64,000 nucleotides of DNA from the NCBI GenBank assembly GCA_013180625.2, contig SNVD02009237.1:291933-355932 (forward strand), in the 5' to 3' direction. The DNA comes from Boswellia sacra (Eukaryota > Streptophyta > Magnoliopsida > Sapindales > Burseraceae). The notes below the pieces were generated by a model. It did not search any database. It saw only the letters and a list, made by a program, of their open reading frames with translations, and was not told the DNA's origin. The position numbers and the translations under genes are program-made. Numbering within the stretch: the first letter of the stretch is position 1; the number at the start of each line of letters is the position of its first letter. Of the stretch, positions 1-11,918 are shown in pieces.

Positions 1-2346
1 TTCATTTAAGTTCATATTTGATTGTTTGTTTTCATATGCTTTCTTCAGCTGCTTCTTTTTTGCATCTTTGAGCATTGCCTAAATTATCAACCTTTTTCCC
101 CCGTTCTATTAAATTTGAATGTAGCCCTTCTTGACCTTATATGTTTTAATCCTCATTGACATTAATTTTTGCTTTTTTGTAGGAGATGAGCACCATGGTT
201 TTGATTGAAATACATTACCCAATAAACCAACAAAAGGTAATGCAGTGTCTTTGAACAATGATACACTGATTCATTTCAATTAATATTTGATTGTTTGTAT
301 TCCTATGCATTTTATAAAAGATGGTTGTTTTCTAGTTCTTAGGTTTTCAATTTCAATTCATATACTATTTGTTTATTTTCATTTTCTACTTTTTTATAGA
401 AGCATCCTCATTAACATTAATTTTTCTTTTTTATAAGAGATGTGCATCTTGGTGTTAACCAAAATTTCATAGCTCATGGACCAGTATCAAGTAAAATAGT
501 GTCTCTGAATAATGATACACTGATCCATTTCAATTCATATTTGATTTCCTATGCTTTCTATGGAAGATAGCTGTTTTCCAATTATTTTTTAGTTTTCAAT
601 TTCTATTCACATACTATTTGTTTAATTTTGTTTTCTACTTTTGTTTGGAAGCTAAGCACGATGTTGCTGACCATAATTCTTCATCTTCCTATGAATCAGT
701 AGGTGGTAATGTAGTGACGTTGATTAATAATACATTTATTCGATTAAAATTTTGCAACTTTTACAATTTGTAATTTGAATCATATCTTATTGTTTACCTA
801 TGCTTTCTTATGTAATTGCATATCTTGTATTATTTATCAATTTTATTTCCTAAACTATTTGTTTTGTTTTTATGCTTTTTTATCTAATGTTGCATAATAA
901 CCTTTTGATTTTTCTATCTATTTAGATTTCAATTTCTGTTCATGTAATTATTTGCTTTCGTTTTCTTCTCTTTTTTTTTTTAATAGAAGATGAACACTAT
1001 GACTTTGGTTTAAATGCCTTCCCTCATTATGAAATAGCACTAGGTAATGTAGTGACTTTGATCAATGATACAATGATTTATTTCGAATCTTCTAACTCTA
1101 CAATTCAATTTCTATTCATATTTGATTGTTTACCTATGCTTTCTTATGTGGTTAGATATATCGTGTATCATTTATCAATTTTATTTCATTAAACATTTGT
1201 TTTTCTTTTATGTTTTATTTTTTAATAGAAATTAATAAAAGAGATGAATTTCATGAGGTTAGTAATGAAGGAGCTAAAGAAGATTAAGGTAATCATCTAA
1301 TGCTTCAAGTGCTTCACATATAACTTTTTGAGTTTTCCAACTCTTCAATCTTATATTATGGTTGTTTGTTTTTTTTTTTTTTTTTTTGCCTTTTCACTAA
1401 GAATGATGAGAATTGAGATTGTAGTTCCTTTGTTGACAATTTTTAACTCTTTTTTTAGGAAAATGAACTTCAAGGAAGTGGGAAAAGTAAGAGAAATTTG
1501 ATCAGTAAATTTTGTGGTTTGGAAATGATTAAAAATTAATTTTTAAATTTTCCTCAACAGTTACAATTTTCAATTTTAGCTCATTTTTTATTTTTTTCCT
1601 ATTCTTTCTTTTATTTTTCTTTCATACTTTTTGTAGACAATATTCAGCATGAGGAAGAAAAAAGATGAAAAAGTTGATGAACGTAATCATTTGGTGCTTC
1701 AAATGCTTTACATATAACTTTTTGAGTTTCCTAGTTCTTTAGATTTATATTGTGATTGTTTGTTTTCCTTTTTTCACTTTTCATTAAAGATGATGAAAAT
1801 TCTTCACTTCCACCTCAAATAATAGCAGGTAATATAGTGACTTCGATCAATAATACACTATTTCATTTTGAATTTTCTCTATTACAGTTTTTAATTTCAA
1901 TGCAAATATGATTGTTCGTTTTGCTATATTTTCTGATTTTTGGGATATTTGTGTTGTACTGATAAATTTTAGTTCATAAAATGTTTATTCCGTGATCATG
2001 GTTCTTTTTTGTTGATAGTTTTTAACTCTTTTACGCATGGGATATTTGTGCTGTAATTATTAATTTTAGTTGATAAGCTTTTTTATTATGTGATCATGGT
2101 TCCTTTTCGTTAATAGTTTTTAACTTTTTTTTTTTTAAGGAAATGAACATGAAGGAAGTAAACAATTTAAGAAGAATTTGAGTAGTAAAATTTGTGATTT
2201 GGAAATGATTACAAATTAAATTTTGAATTTCCTCAGCAGTTAGAGTTTTCAAGTTTAGTTCAATATCTAATTGTTTTCCTATGCTTTCTTTTATTTTCTT
2301 ATTATACTTTTTTATGGCCAATATTTAAAATGAGGAAGAAAGAGAA
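1..2346 (+). repeat. Array of short exon-like modules (left part)
   Basis: The stretch is built from diverged repeats of short AG...GT-bounded segments separated by T-rich, intron-like spacers of about 100-250 bp. One module type is followed by a conserved GTAATGTAGTGACTTTGATC-like donor side; copies lie near 182-236, 439-494, 652-704, 987-1042 and 1790-1829. The copies read as short acidic peptides, such as DDENSSLPPQIIA near 1790. A second, E/D/K-rich module lies near 1227-1290 and 1637-1683. A third type (1459-1539 and 2140-2219) ends in a conserved LEMI-x-N stop and looks like a duplicated terminal exon. The array continues at 7081 after a retrotransposon insertion. I do not recognise the gene family. 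It may be the 3' part of a multi-exon gene or a pseudogene. Confidence 0.45.
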
Positions 2347-2351
2347 GAATG

Positions 2352-2560
2352 TATAATGGTTGAGAATAATTGAGAATTCTTGTATATTTCTTTGATCAGA
2401 TCACACAAACATATACAAACCTATGAAGAGATTATTACAAGAAACTATAGCAATTAAGGTAATAGACAAATAGCAAATATTCACAATATCATCAAATATT
2501 ACAACATGATACAGCGAGAACAAATACGACAAATAATCTCCTGTAATCCTGATCCCATAA
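2352..2560 (-). repeat. 3' LTR of the 2352-7075 copia element
   Basis: This stretch is a near copy of 6865-7075, sharing for example TTGAGAATAATTGAGAATTC near the outer edge. Because the coding direction is minus, it is the 3' LTR. The inner boundary is placed where similarity to the other LTR ends, within a few bases. Confidence 0.85.
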
Positions 2561-2562
2561 AG

Positions 2563-3154
2563 TGCCCTCGCAAGATGGTGGAGCTATTTGTGACGCCAAT
2601 CTTGGAACGCAAATTGTGAAATTGAGCACGTGAGAAAGTCTTGGTCAAAGTATCAGCAAGCTGATCAGAGGAAGAGACATGAGATATACAAAGTTCCCTA
2701 CTTTGGACTTTGCCCTGGATAAAGTGAAAATCAATAGCAACATGCTTTATACGAGAATGAAACATGGGGTTAGAGCATAAGTAGGTGGCATTGATATTAT
2801 CATAATATATCACAGGTGTGCTAGAAGATTGAGCATCAAGTTCAAAAAGGAAAGAACAAAGCCAAGTAACCTCAGTGGTGGCATTTGCTATAGTATTTTA
2901 TTCGGCTTTAGTGGATGAGCAAGCTATAATGCATTACTTCTTAGAGCTCCAAGAAATGGAGTTACAACCAAGACGGATAAGCTAGCATTAGTGGAGTTGG
3001 AGTTGTCCTTGTTACCTAGCCAATTAGCATCAAAGAAAGCTTGAAGAGTAATAGGCAAATAGTTGTAAAGAAGATGTCCATGATCAATGATGCCACAAAG
3101 ATAACGAAGAGGATGTTTAATGGCCAACCTATAATTGGTTATGGGTTTACGCAT
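2563..3154 (-). pseudogene. Copia RNase H remnant
   Basis: Conceptual translation on the minus strand gives the C-terminal copia RNase H in broken frames. It includes a segment like YRLAIKHPLRYLCGI and FDANWLGNKD (about 3000-3150), then HVAIDFHFIQ and SSSDQLADTLTK (about 2610-2770). The motif with DQLADTLTK is typical of the end of the copia polyprotein. Frameshifts separate the two halves. It lies directly inside the 3' LTR, as expected. Confidence 0.85.
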
Positions 3155-3211
3155 GAACTAAGAAAACTTATTGATAGTGTATGCAATGTTTGGTTGAGTA
3201 AGAGATAGATA

Positions 3212-4048
3212 TTATAAGTTACTAATAGTTGCACGATATTCGATCAGATCAATAATGGAAGTGCCTGAATGTAGGGTGAGTGCGACACTACTAGCAAGTG
3301 TTGTTTGTACTAGTTTGGCTTCAGTCATGTTAGTGTGAGCAAGAAAATCATTGATGTAGTGTTTTTGAGAGAGAAATAGTCCAACCTTATGCAGTATGAC
3401 CTCAACACCCAAAAAGAAAGATAGAGGAACAAGATCTTTGAGAGAAAACCAATTGGAAATTAATTGTATGAAATAAGATACCACACTGTCATCATCACCA
3501 GTAACAATGATATCATCGACATGAATAAGAAGATAGAGAATATGACCTCCATGTTGATAAATGAATAGTGAGGTGTCAACGTGAGAGTTGATGAAGCCAG
3601 AGGCAAGAAGAAAGTTTCATAACTTTTGATAATAAACCTGAGGTGCCTATTTGAGCCCATGATACATTGCGGAGTTTACAGATATGAGTCAGACATAAAA
3701 CCAATTGGTTGAACCATGAAAAACATCTATAGAAAAATGGCCTTGGAGAAAAAGGATTATTGACAACAAGTTGATGAAGATGCCAGTCTTAACATATGAC
3801 AATAGTGAGAATAAGGCGTACCATGGTTGGTTTGACAATAGGGCTAAATGTTTCATGATAGTCAATAATAGCACATTGATTGAAGCCTTTGGCAATAAAA
3901 TGCGCTTTGTACCTATCAATGGAACCATCCGATAAACGTTTACTGCAAAAAATGCCTTTGCAGCCAACAAGATCTTAACTGGGAAATGATGGAACAAGTT
4001 CCCATGTGCCATCACGGACAAGAACATTAAACTCTTTTGACATTGCAT
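3212..4048 (-). pseudogene. Copia reverse transcriptase remnant
   Basis: The minus strand encodes copia reverse transcriptase in several frames. Visible pieces are a VRLILTIV-like segment, the NPFLQGHFSIDVF stretch (near 3730) and the catalytic pair as HVDDIIVTGDD near 3490-3530. The family usually has YVDD at this point. PLSFFLGVEV and LSQKHYINDFL follow at 3350-3430. Frame changes occur about every 200-300 bp. It would have copied element RNA into DNA but cannot be translated as one protein. Confidence 0.85.
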
Positions 4049-4297
4049 GATGCTGTTTCGGATCTTTGATGGCTTGAGTATGGCTTATGGATTAGGTTCA
4101 ATTAAGAGTGATAGAGTGGTGACAAGGTTAAGCTTTTGAATAGGTTTAGAGATGTTATTCTTAGCTCTTTTAGTCATATGGTAGGTGTTATGGGGTAGAG
4201 AAGGTTTTGAGAGATTTAGGGGTGCCGTGTGAGAGAGGGCTCAAAGAGTGAGGCGGACTGGTTTAGGAAGGAGTTAGGTTAGGTATGTCTGGAGGAC

Positions 4298-5050
4298 TCA
4301 AACACAGCATGTCAAGTGACAATGACAACTTAAACAAGCTAAGGATAGTGTCAGAGTGCATAAAAGCATGGGTTGTGGTGTTAAGTGGCAAAACATGTGT
4401 AGAAGACTCAAGTGGAAGAGGAAAGAAAGGTGGAGAGTTAGGATGCTATTAAGGGGATGTTTAAGATGTGGGTCACGAAAGACTCGATTAAAGAGATTTG
4501 AAAAGGAAAATAAATTTGACAAAATTGACATGATAAGATACAAAAATTTTTGAGGATTAAGGATCAAGACAAAGGTAGGCACTTTTAGTAAGGGAATAGC
4601 CTAAGAAAACATAGGGCTTTGAGCGTGGCTTGAGTTGTGGTGAGTGTAAGGTTTTAGCCAAGGATAACATAAGCACCCGAATACTTGAAGTTTATTACAA
4701 TTTGGAGATATCCTAAAAGTTTTCTCAAAGGCTGAGAGCAGATGCATTATAGAGGTAGGCATGTAATTAACGAGATAGAAAGCAATTTTAAAAGCATGAG
4801 TCCAATTGATTGTAGGAACAGAGGCATGGCTAAATAAACTGAGACCTATCTCAACAATGTGCTGATGACAACGCTCGGAGTACCAATTATGTTCTAAAGT
4901 GTGACGTGGGCTGGTAAGATGAGATATGCCTTAAGTTAAAAGAAAATTTCATAAAGGTTGGTATTCACCACCATTGTCAATGCAACTGGTGATGATGGAA
5001 TGACCAAAATATTTTTTTCACTATTTGTTTGAAACGAATAAACACATTAT
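4298..5050 (-). pseudogene. Copia integrase C-terminal remnant
   Basis: Minus-strand translation in shifting frames resembles the C-terminal integrase region of plant copia elements. It has a KYSGAYVILG-like segment, then a KALCFLRLFPY-like stretch and FVSYHVNFVKF (about 4520-4690). No continuous frame remains. The position, between the reverse transcriptase and the pre-integrase/protease part, agrees with copia order. Confidence 0.6.
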
Positions 5051-5055
5051 AAACC

Positions 5056-5735
5056 TCAGATTTTTTGTTGCAATGGATTCAGCCACATATATTTCATAAA
5101 ATGATCAACTAATAAAACATAATATTTGTAATCATCATGTGAAATAGGTGAAATCCATACATAAGAATAAATAGGTTTAAGAGGAAAATTAGTGGAAATA
5201 GTAGAAAATAAAAATAGGATTTTGTGGCTTTTATGACAATGACAAGCATTACAAGCTAACGATGACATACCCGAAGATGAAAGAGAAAGATTATTTTTAA
5301 AGACAATATAATTAGGAATTCTGAGAGAAAGATGTCTTAATCCATTATGCCACTCAGAGGAAGATGTTTTGACTCCATAAAAGGCAAATATGGGAGATAA
5401 AAGTTTGCCATGAATTGGCCACACATGGACACCATCCTTAGTTTGTCCTTATATAAGATGCCCCCCCATGCCAAAGGTAAGAATTCCATAGAGACATTAT
5501 TTTGTTGACAAAATTGAGAGATTGAAATTAAATTCTTGGTCATGGATGGAACACAGAGTACATTTTTAAAGGTAAAAATATGAGAATTAGAGTTAAAAGA
5601 GAGGGAACCAGTGTGGTTTATGGATAAGCCTGTGCCATCTCCAATCATAATGTCATTAGTGTCGTCGTAAGGAGAATGAAAAGAAAGATTGCTCAAGTCC
5701 AAGTTAACATGATAGGATGCACCACTATCAAGCAA
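5056..5735 (-). pseudogene. Copia protease and GAG-pre-integrase remnant
   Basis: The minus strand near 5735-5480 reads LDSGASYHVN followed by MIGDGTGLSI and LISISQFC. This is the copia aspartic protease with its DSG active site. In a second frame at about 5420-5060 comes the pre-integrase zinc-binding segment (WHNGLRHLSLRIPN, then CNACHCHKSHK). The CxxC-type residues after the H...H pair are visible. A frameshift lies near 5440-5470, next to a run of eight C residues. Confidence 0.85.
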
Positions 5736-6120
5736 CTATGATATATTGGCAACAATGGAATGTGCTTGTGAGGTTGGAGGGGGCAACAGTGCCTGTAAAG
5801 TGAGCATGATGAGTGTAGGCTGGATGATAACTCATACTGAAATTTGTGGGTACTTGATTCCATGGAACAAAATGAAATATGAGCTAACATATGATTGTGT
5901 GCCCTTGTTGATTATAAACTTGACCATAGCCTTTATAAGGTTTGGAAGACTAGAAGCCATTATTGGAGGATGAAGAAGGTGGTCGCATAGAGCAATTATG
6001 GGCACGAGAAAAGTATTGGTTCCTGAGTTGCTGCCTTGATTCTTCCTTCCATATGACTTTGTGGTAGGATTAGTAGTGGCAAGAAAGCATAGCATTAGAT
6101 ATGGCTTGTTGAGACTAGTT

Positions 6121-6600
6121 TCAAGTTAAGGTGATAAGTTTCTTATATAATTTTTCAAAGGATATTGGACTTTTGCGAGCTTGAACAACGGACTTGAGAC
6201 CTTTGTATTCATCACCAAGTCCATCAGGGACTTTTGTTGTTAGATCTTCCGTATCCATAGGTGCTCCGAGAAGTGCAAGTTCATCAGTATGACTTTTTAC
6301 AAAATGCGTGAACTCTGTAATACTTTGTGTGCCTTTGACAGGGTTCTTGAGATATCCTTTAACTTGAAGAATTCTGCCTCTGGATGGTTTAGCATAGGTT
6401 TGTGCAAGCATGAGCCGTACATCATAGGACGTTTGAGTAGTGGTAATGAATGATATAAGTGATGGTGTGAGGGAACTAATAATGGCATTAAGAATTAGGT
6501 AGCTGGTCTTGACAGATCCAATATGAATATTCTAGATTTGGGGTAGTGATTTCATTGATCATAATGGTTGGCTTAGGACATGGTTTGGACCTATCCACAA
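6121..6600 (-). pseudogene. Copia gag remnant
   Basis: Minus-strand translation gives a UBN2/retrotran_gag-type segment. It includes QVKGYLKNPVKGTQSITEF, then DELALLGAPMDTEDLT, a PDGLGDEYKGL stretch and SFEKLYKKLI. This matches the capsid part of plant copia gag. The frame shifts between 6411 and 6488. The zinc knuckle is not clearly retained downstream (about 5830-6100). Confidence 0.8.
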
Positions 6601-6852
6601 AGCCGAGAAGATCATAACCAATGAATAAGGTTTGAAATTGCAATTTCTATGCTCTATAATTGTCAATACTGGTGAGTTTTAATTGTGCTTGTGTAGAACA
6701 TTGAAAGAGATAAGTTTTATTGAGTTTTCAAAAGGATTAATAATTTAAACACTAGATGAGGTTGAAGACGAAGAAGTGGTTTAAGAAGCAGTGGTTGAAA
6801 AAGATAGAGTTACAAAGTTTTCTAGATCTGTTGGTGGCGACTAAGCCTGCAA

Positions 6853-6864
6853 GCTCTAATACCA
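6853..6864 (-). other. Primer-binding site, initiator tRNA-Met type
   Basis: Directly inside the 5' LTR, the minus strand reads TGGTATTAGAGC. This differs by one base from the TGGTATCAGAGC primer-binding site of many plant copia elements, which is complementary to the 3' end of initiator tRNA-Met. Confidence 0.85.
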
Positions 6865-7075
6865 TATAACGATTGAGAATAATTGAGAATTCTTATATAT
6901 TTCTTTGATCAGATTACACAAATATATACAAACCTATCAAGAGATTATTATAAGAAACTACATGACTTAAGGTAATAGACAGCTGGCAAATATTTACAAT
7001 ATCATCAAATATTACAACACAATATGGCAAGAACAAAAATGGCAAATAATCTCTTATAATCATGATTCCAAAATA
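6865..7075 (-). repeat. 5' LTR of the 2352-7075 copia element
   Basis: This is the partner of 2352-2560. It is followed by the GAATG target duplication at 7076-7080. On the minus strand it precedes the primer-binding site and gag, so it is the 5' LTR. The two LTRs differ at many positions, consistent with an old insertion. Confidence 0.85.
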
Positions 7076-7080
7076 GAATG

Positions 7081-8220
7081 AGCTGAAAGATATGAAGACG
7101 ATGATATAGGTAATTATTTAGTGCTTCACATATAACTTTTTGAGTTTTGTAGCTCTTTGGTTTTACATTATGATTGTTTGTTTTCCATTTTTGCCTTTTC
7201 ATTGAAGATGATGAAAATTCTTCACTTCCACCTCAAATAATAGTAGGTAAAATGGTAACTTTGACCAATAATACACTATTTTATTTTGAATTTTCTCTAT
7301 TATAGTTTTGAATTTTAGTTCGAATATGATTATTCATTTTATTATGTTTTCTTATGTTTGGGATATTTGTGTTGCATTTATCAATTTTAGCTCATGAATA
7401 GTTTATTAGGTAATCCAAGTTCCTTTTTGTTGATAGTTTTTAACTCTTTTACATATAGAATATTTGTGTTGTAATTATCAATTTTAGTTCATAAATTGTC
7501 TATTATGTGATTGTGGTTTCTTTTTGTCGATAGTTTTTAAATCTTTTTTAGGAAATGAAGCTGAAAGAAGCAGGAAAAGTAAGAAGAATTTGAGTAGTAA
7601 TTTTTATGATTTGGAAATGATTAAAACTTAATTTTTGAATTTTCTTTAGTTGTTACAGTTTTCAATTTTAGTTGATATATGATTGTTTTTCAATGATTTC
7701 TTTTGTTTTCCTTCTATATTTTTTTTTATAGACAATATTCAACATGAAGAAGAAAGAGATAAGTAGGGTGAAGGCGATGAAGAAGATGAAAGTAATTATC
7801 TAGTGCTTCAAATCCTTCACATATAACTTTTTGAGTTTTTTAGCTCTTTGGTTTTATATTGTAATTGTTTGTTTTCCCTTTTTGACTGTTCATTAAAGAT
7901 GATGAAAATTATTTTTCCTCTTTAAACAATAGCAAGTAATGTAGTGACTTTGATCAATGGTACATTGTTTCATTTCGAATTTTCTCCATTATATTTTTCA
8001 AGTTCAATTGTTATTTGATTGTTCATTTTACTAAGTTCTATTATGTATAGGATATTTGTTTTATATTTACCAATTTTCGTTGATAAATTGTTTATTATGT
8101 GATCGTGATTCCTTTTTCTTGGCAATTGCTAACTCTTTTTAAGGAAACGAAGTTGTAGGAAAGGGAAAAAGAAAAGGAATTTGAATAATAAATTTTGGGA
8201 ATACATAGCATTACCCTTCT
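7081..8220 (+). repeat. Array of short exon-like modules (right part)
   Basis: This continues the array that ends at 2346. The acidic module resumes at 7081. The DDENSSLPPQII module occurs near 7207-7245 and again, diverged, near 7899-7937. The terminal-exon-like module is at about 7552-7632 (ending LEMIKT then stop) and in a decayed form near 8142-8200. A further acidic module is at 7731-7790. Intron-like spacers keep phrases such as CACATATAACTTTTTGAG. I see no continuous reading frame and cannot name a product. Confidence 0.45.
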
Positions 8221-8496
8221 CGATAAGGATGGATTGTATTGAAGTCTCTAGTTACCCTGTATCTTGATCCAAGTTGCTAATCTTATAAATGATAATTTAC
8301 CTAATTGGTTTCTATATGGAATGTGAAATTCCATTATTCACTATGTATTATACTCTCAAATTATATAAATTAATCTTTTTCTTCTACTTTTGTTTTCCTG
8401 ATTTGCTACTTGTTTGGTCAAATTCCCGAACTTTAAGTTGATGAAAATTTTATTTGTTAGTATTGATGAAGTGGATCAAATGCTGATCACTAGGAC

Positions 8497-8970
8497 AAAA
8501 GCTTAAGCAATTAGCCATAGCATAATTTTTTACACTTTAAACGATGTAGAATCTCACATTCATAAATGTTGTAGATAAGCCTTGACGGGCTACGCCATTA
8601 TAGTGCTATAGGTCAGCCAATAATGTACTCTATGCGAATGACCTATAAGACCTATGTGAGTCAAAAGGTTAATTGTTGGTCCTCATAGGCCAACAATCTC
8701 GCTACCTCTACGAATAATCCTAAGATTTCTTTGATACCAATTATTAGGATCAAGCACTCACCATTAGGCCAAAAGGTTGAGTTCTTAGACATAGCACAAC
8801 TTTATTTACTTTTTACACTTAAGAAATATAGAGCATTTAGGAGTGGGACTTAAAGGAGCTACACTAGTGTAACATATTAGGTTAGCCAATCATGTATTTT
8901 ATGTCAATCTCCCATAAGACCTACTTGAGTAAAAGGTTGATTGTTGGTTCCTATAAGCCAATAATTATTT
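8497..8970. repeat. Two diverged direct copies of a ~200-bp sequence
   Basis: About 8497-8697 and 8758-8970 are imperfect direct copies. Both run from an AGGACAAAAG/AGGCCAAAAG start through an 'AGCC...AATCATGTA'-like middle to a 'GGTTGATTGTTGG' end. No coding frame or terminal signature identifies the source. The flanking DNA from 8221 to 8496 shows nothing I can support. Confidence 0.6.
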
Positions 8971-10853
8971 TTATCCTACGTCACTAACATATGTCATTCC
9001 TTAATACTTACATATATCAGTCGATATTATAATACCTTGGTTGCGAGGAATTGGGTAACTTGGGTTTTGAATATTCTAATTAAAGGTATAAAAAGGTTTA
9101 AGAAAGCATTGCACATGTTAATGGTAATTATGTTTCTAAAGGTATTCTATGAACTTTTATAATCCTATTTCATTATTAAAATAAAGTTTACATGATTGTT
9201 TATTCCCATATTTAATGTCATAATACAATTACGCAGATTTCGTACTTCCAAATTGTTGCATGCAACTTATTAGCATTGTTCGATCAATATGTCCCTTTTT
9301 AATATGGTAGGGGTTAGAAATTAAAAAAAAATGGTATTATTTAATCTACACATGAATAGGGGGTTTTGAGGTAATGAATGCTACTTTATTTCTTTCAATG
9401 TCATCATCCTATAGTTTACAAAATATTCCATTATAATAATACGCAAAAATAATTTTAGTATAGGATAGTGACATTGAAGGGATAGTGAACTTTGAAGTTT
9501 GACTCTTTAATTGTTTTAAGTCCAATTCCAACAAGCCCAATAAAAATTGGAAATATGTTCCACATAAGTTAATTCCTAGTACAAATATTTTGCAAAAAAC
9601 AATATTTTGTTAAGAAATTACTTACGTTGAAATATGGTTAATTTACTTCATGTATCAAAGTTTAGGATGTGCTTGTTTAAGTTCTTCGAAAATAGTTTTT
9701 TGTTCTACATATTTTCTAATGTATTTTAAATTTAACATTAACCTATATCTTTTTCAAAATTCAAAATAATTTTGCTTATCACCTTCAAGCACGTATCAAT
9801 TATCAATATACACTCCCTCTTGAATATGTTCTTTAACTGACACGAAAACTTAATTACCTTGTATATACGTTTGCACCATGTTCGTCATAATTCTAAAGTT
9901 GTATGCATAGAATTGGATGAATGTTGAAAGCGTTGTTATCATTGTTCACTTTGGTATTCTTTAGCCTTCTCTAAAATCTATCTGTTTGAAGAATGAACTC
10001 AAACAACTTACATTGGAGAATTCGATTTAAGAATGAATTTATCCTCTCATCATATCTTTAAGTACTCCGCATATTATATAGAAAATGATTCTAAAAAAAA
10101 TGTTTCGACCTAGTGATGGCATTCTTCATAAATTTATGTTGCCTAACCATTGTTTCCCAAACTGTACATATCAATAAGACTAAACAATTTATCATCAAAC
10201 TCCTTTGTATGCAGTTGCCATATGCATTAACGTGCAATCTGCATATCCTTAGAATCACCTGTGAAATTTACGACATTTACATTCGCTTGAGGATTTCCTC
10301 CAAGTGCCAACAACACAAACAATATGTAGACTTATACAATTTTGTTTTAACTAAAAACACTCATCTTTGTATTTTTAAATAATGCCACTTAATAGATGAC
10401 AGGTTCTTTCTCAAATGTCTTCGGTTATCTATAAAATTTAAAGATGAATGTTTTCTAGTATATAACGTCATCTTTGTCCACATTTACTTGAATTAAAGTT
10501 TCATTATAAAGTAATTAATTATCAAATTTAAATATTATTGTTAAAATAATTTAAAATTTTAAAGTGCTTTTAATTGTTTAATGAGATATATAATATATTT
10601 TCTTTTAAAAAGAAAAATAAAATTTTTAGAGTAAAAGTATTAAATATAATATAGTGAGCAATTTATAATTTATAATTATAAGATAAATATTAAGCAAAAT
10701 CATGCCATTAATTTTATATTTTTAAACTTGAATTAAAAAAAAGTAACAAAACTTGAATTAAAGGTATAAATTAAAATTATAAAATATATAGACTTACATG
10801 TAATTTTTAAGAATAATTTTGATAAGTTTTAATAGATATGGACATCCTAAAAA
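8971..10853. other. AT-rich DNA without a recognised gene
   Basis: No convincing gene or transposon end is visible. One minus-strand stretch near 10150-10300 reads like part of an open protein frame (LGGNPQANVNVV, then a stop, then KEFDDKLFSLIDMYSLG). It could be a decayed exon, but I cannot assign it to a family. Confidence 0.4.
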
Positions 10854-11918
10854 TAGGAGTGCAAAATGGCTCGACTAGGGCCACGGCCCCTGAAAACCTG
10901 GCTTTAGGTAATTGCCTAGAAATGCGGGGATTAAAGCCAAGGTCAGGGTGAAATTTTCAAACACAAGCTGTATGGGGTGGACTCGAGCCCGGGAAAAAAA
11001 ACCCCAGGATTTTCATTTGAAATACAAAAATATATTTAATAAAAAAATTATATGTATTGAAATTAAGTACTTAAAAGCCTAAGCGCACTACCAACTACTG
11101 AAGTTAAAGACCCAAACAATTTATATTTGCTAGCCCCCAAGCCCAAGCCTAATCCAAAAAATAAATCTCTAAAATCTAACTGAACCTAACTCAATTTCTA
11201 TTTTCAACATTCAATTTGAAAAACCCTAACTCACTCACACACATGATTTACACTTGTTGGTGGTGGCCCACGGCTGGACTTGCATTACTCAAGAGCTACA
11301 AGACGAATGCCTCCCACATTCTCACTCAAATAACTCAACAACTGCACAACATCCTTAATCCTCTATTTCTCCACTTAATCTGCGCGGCTCTATCCCTCTC
11401 CAAGCTTCACTTGGCCACCTCATATTCTAGTTAGTGTTTAAGTTTAATTGTGTTTAATGATAGTTTGTCTAAGCTTCATGTGGCCATCTAGTAATCTTCA
11501 AGCTTCACTTGTGTTTTAATTATGTGTTTTGGTAATCTGCATGTGGCTCTCTGATTACATACATAGTAATCAACATGCCTATGGCTATTTATTTTAATTT
11601 TGTTTTTGGGTAATTTGGTATTCTTGTTGTTTTCACCTGATGGTTATTTTAATTTTAATTGTTTTGGATCGAAATTACTTTGTTAGATTTGGGGGGTCTT
11701 GGGACAATTTATTTTTGTGAATGTACTTATAAGCTTGTGTTTTTGCAGCCTAAATTGGGTTTTCGTTAAATTTGTAATTTCTTCATTGATTTGGGTTTTG
11801 TAGTTACTAGGCCGCAAGTTATGAAATTAAGTAAGCGAAATGGAAAGAAATAGAACAACTCTTTTTAAAAAATGTCCAAATTTAAAGCAGTTTAAGTTAA
11901 TGACTTGCTTTGGCCTTT
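10854..11918 (+). mobile_element. 5' end of a hAT-type DNA transposon
   Basis: The end TAGGAGTGCAAAATGGCTCG followed by a G/C-rich GGGCCACGGCCC stretch resembles the terminal inverted repeats and subterminal DNA of plant hAT elements. The element is cut by the gypsy retrotransposon at 11919, and hAT transposase sequence resumes at 23397. The part between is probably 5' untranslated or intron sequence; it has no convincing coding frame. The distal hAT terminus was not found because the transposase breaks off near 24193. Confidence 0.6.

Larger units (their letters stand above)
2352..7075 (-). mobile_element. Degenerate Ty1/copia retrotransposon with short LTRs
   Basis: The element is bounded by two closely similar LTRs of about 210 bp. 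A perfect 5-bp target duplication (GAATG, 2347-2351 and 7076-7080) flanks it. Removing the element restores a continuous exon-like module of the surrounding array. On the minus strand the order is gag, protease, integrase, reverse transcriptase, RNase H, which is the copia order. Every domain is interrupted by frameshifts or stops, so it is not autonomous. Confidence 0.9.

Noticed and set aside
10113..10382. 89-codon plus-strand frame
   Set aside because: It has AT-rich composition, no family resemblance and no intron or promoter context. It is probably chance.
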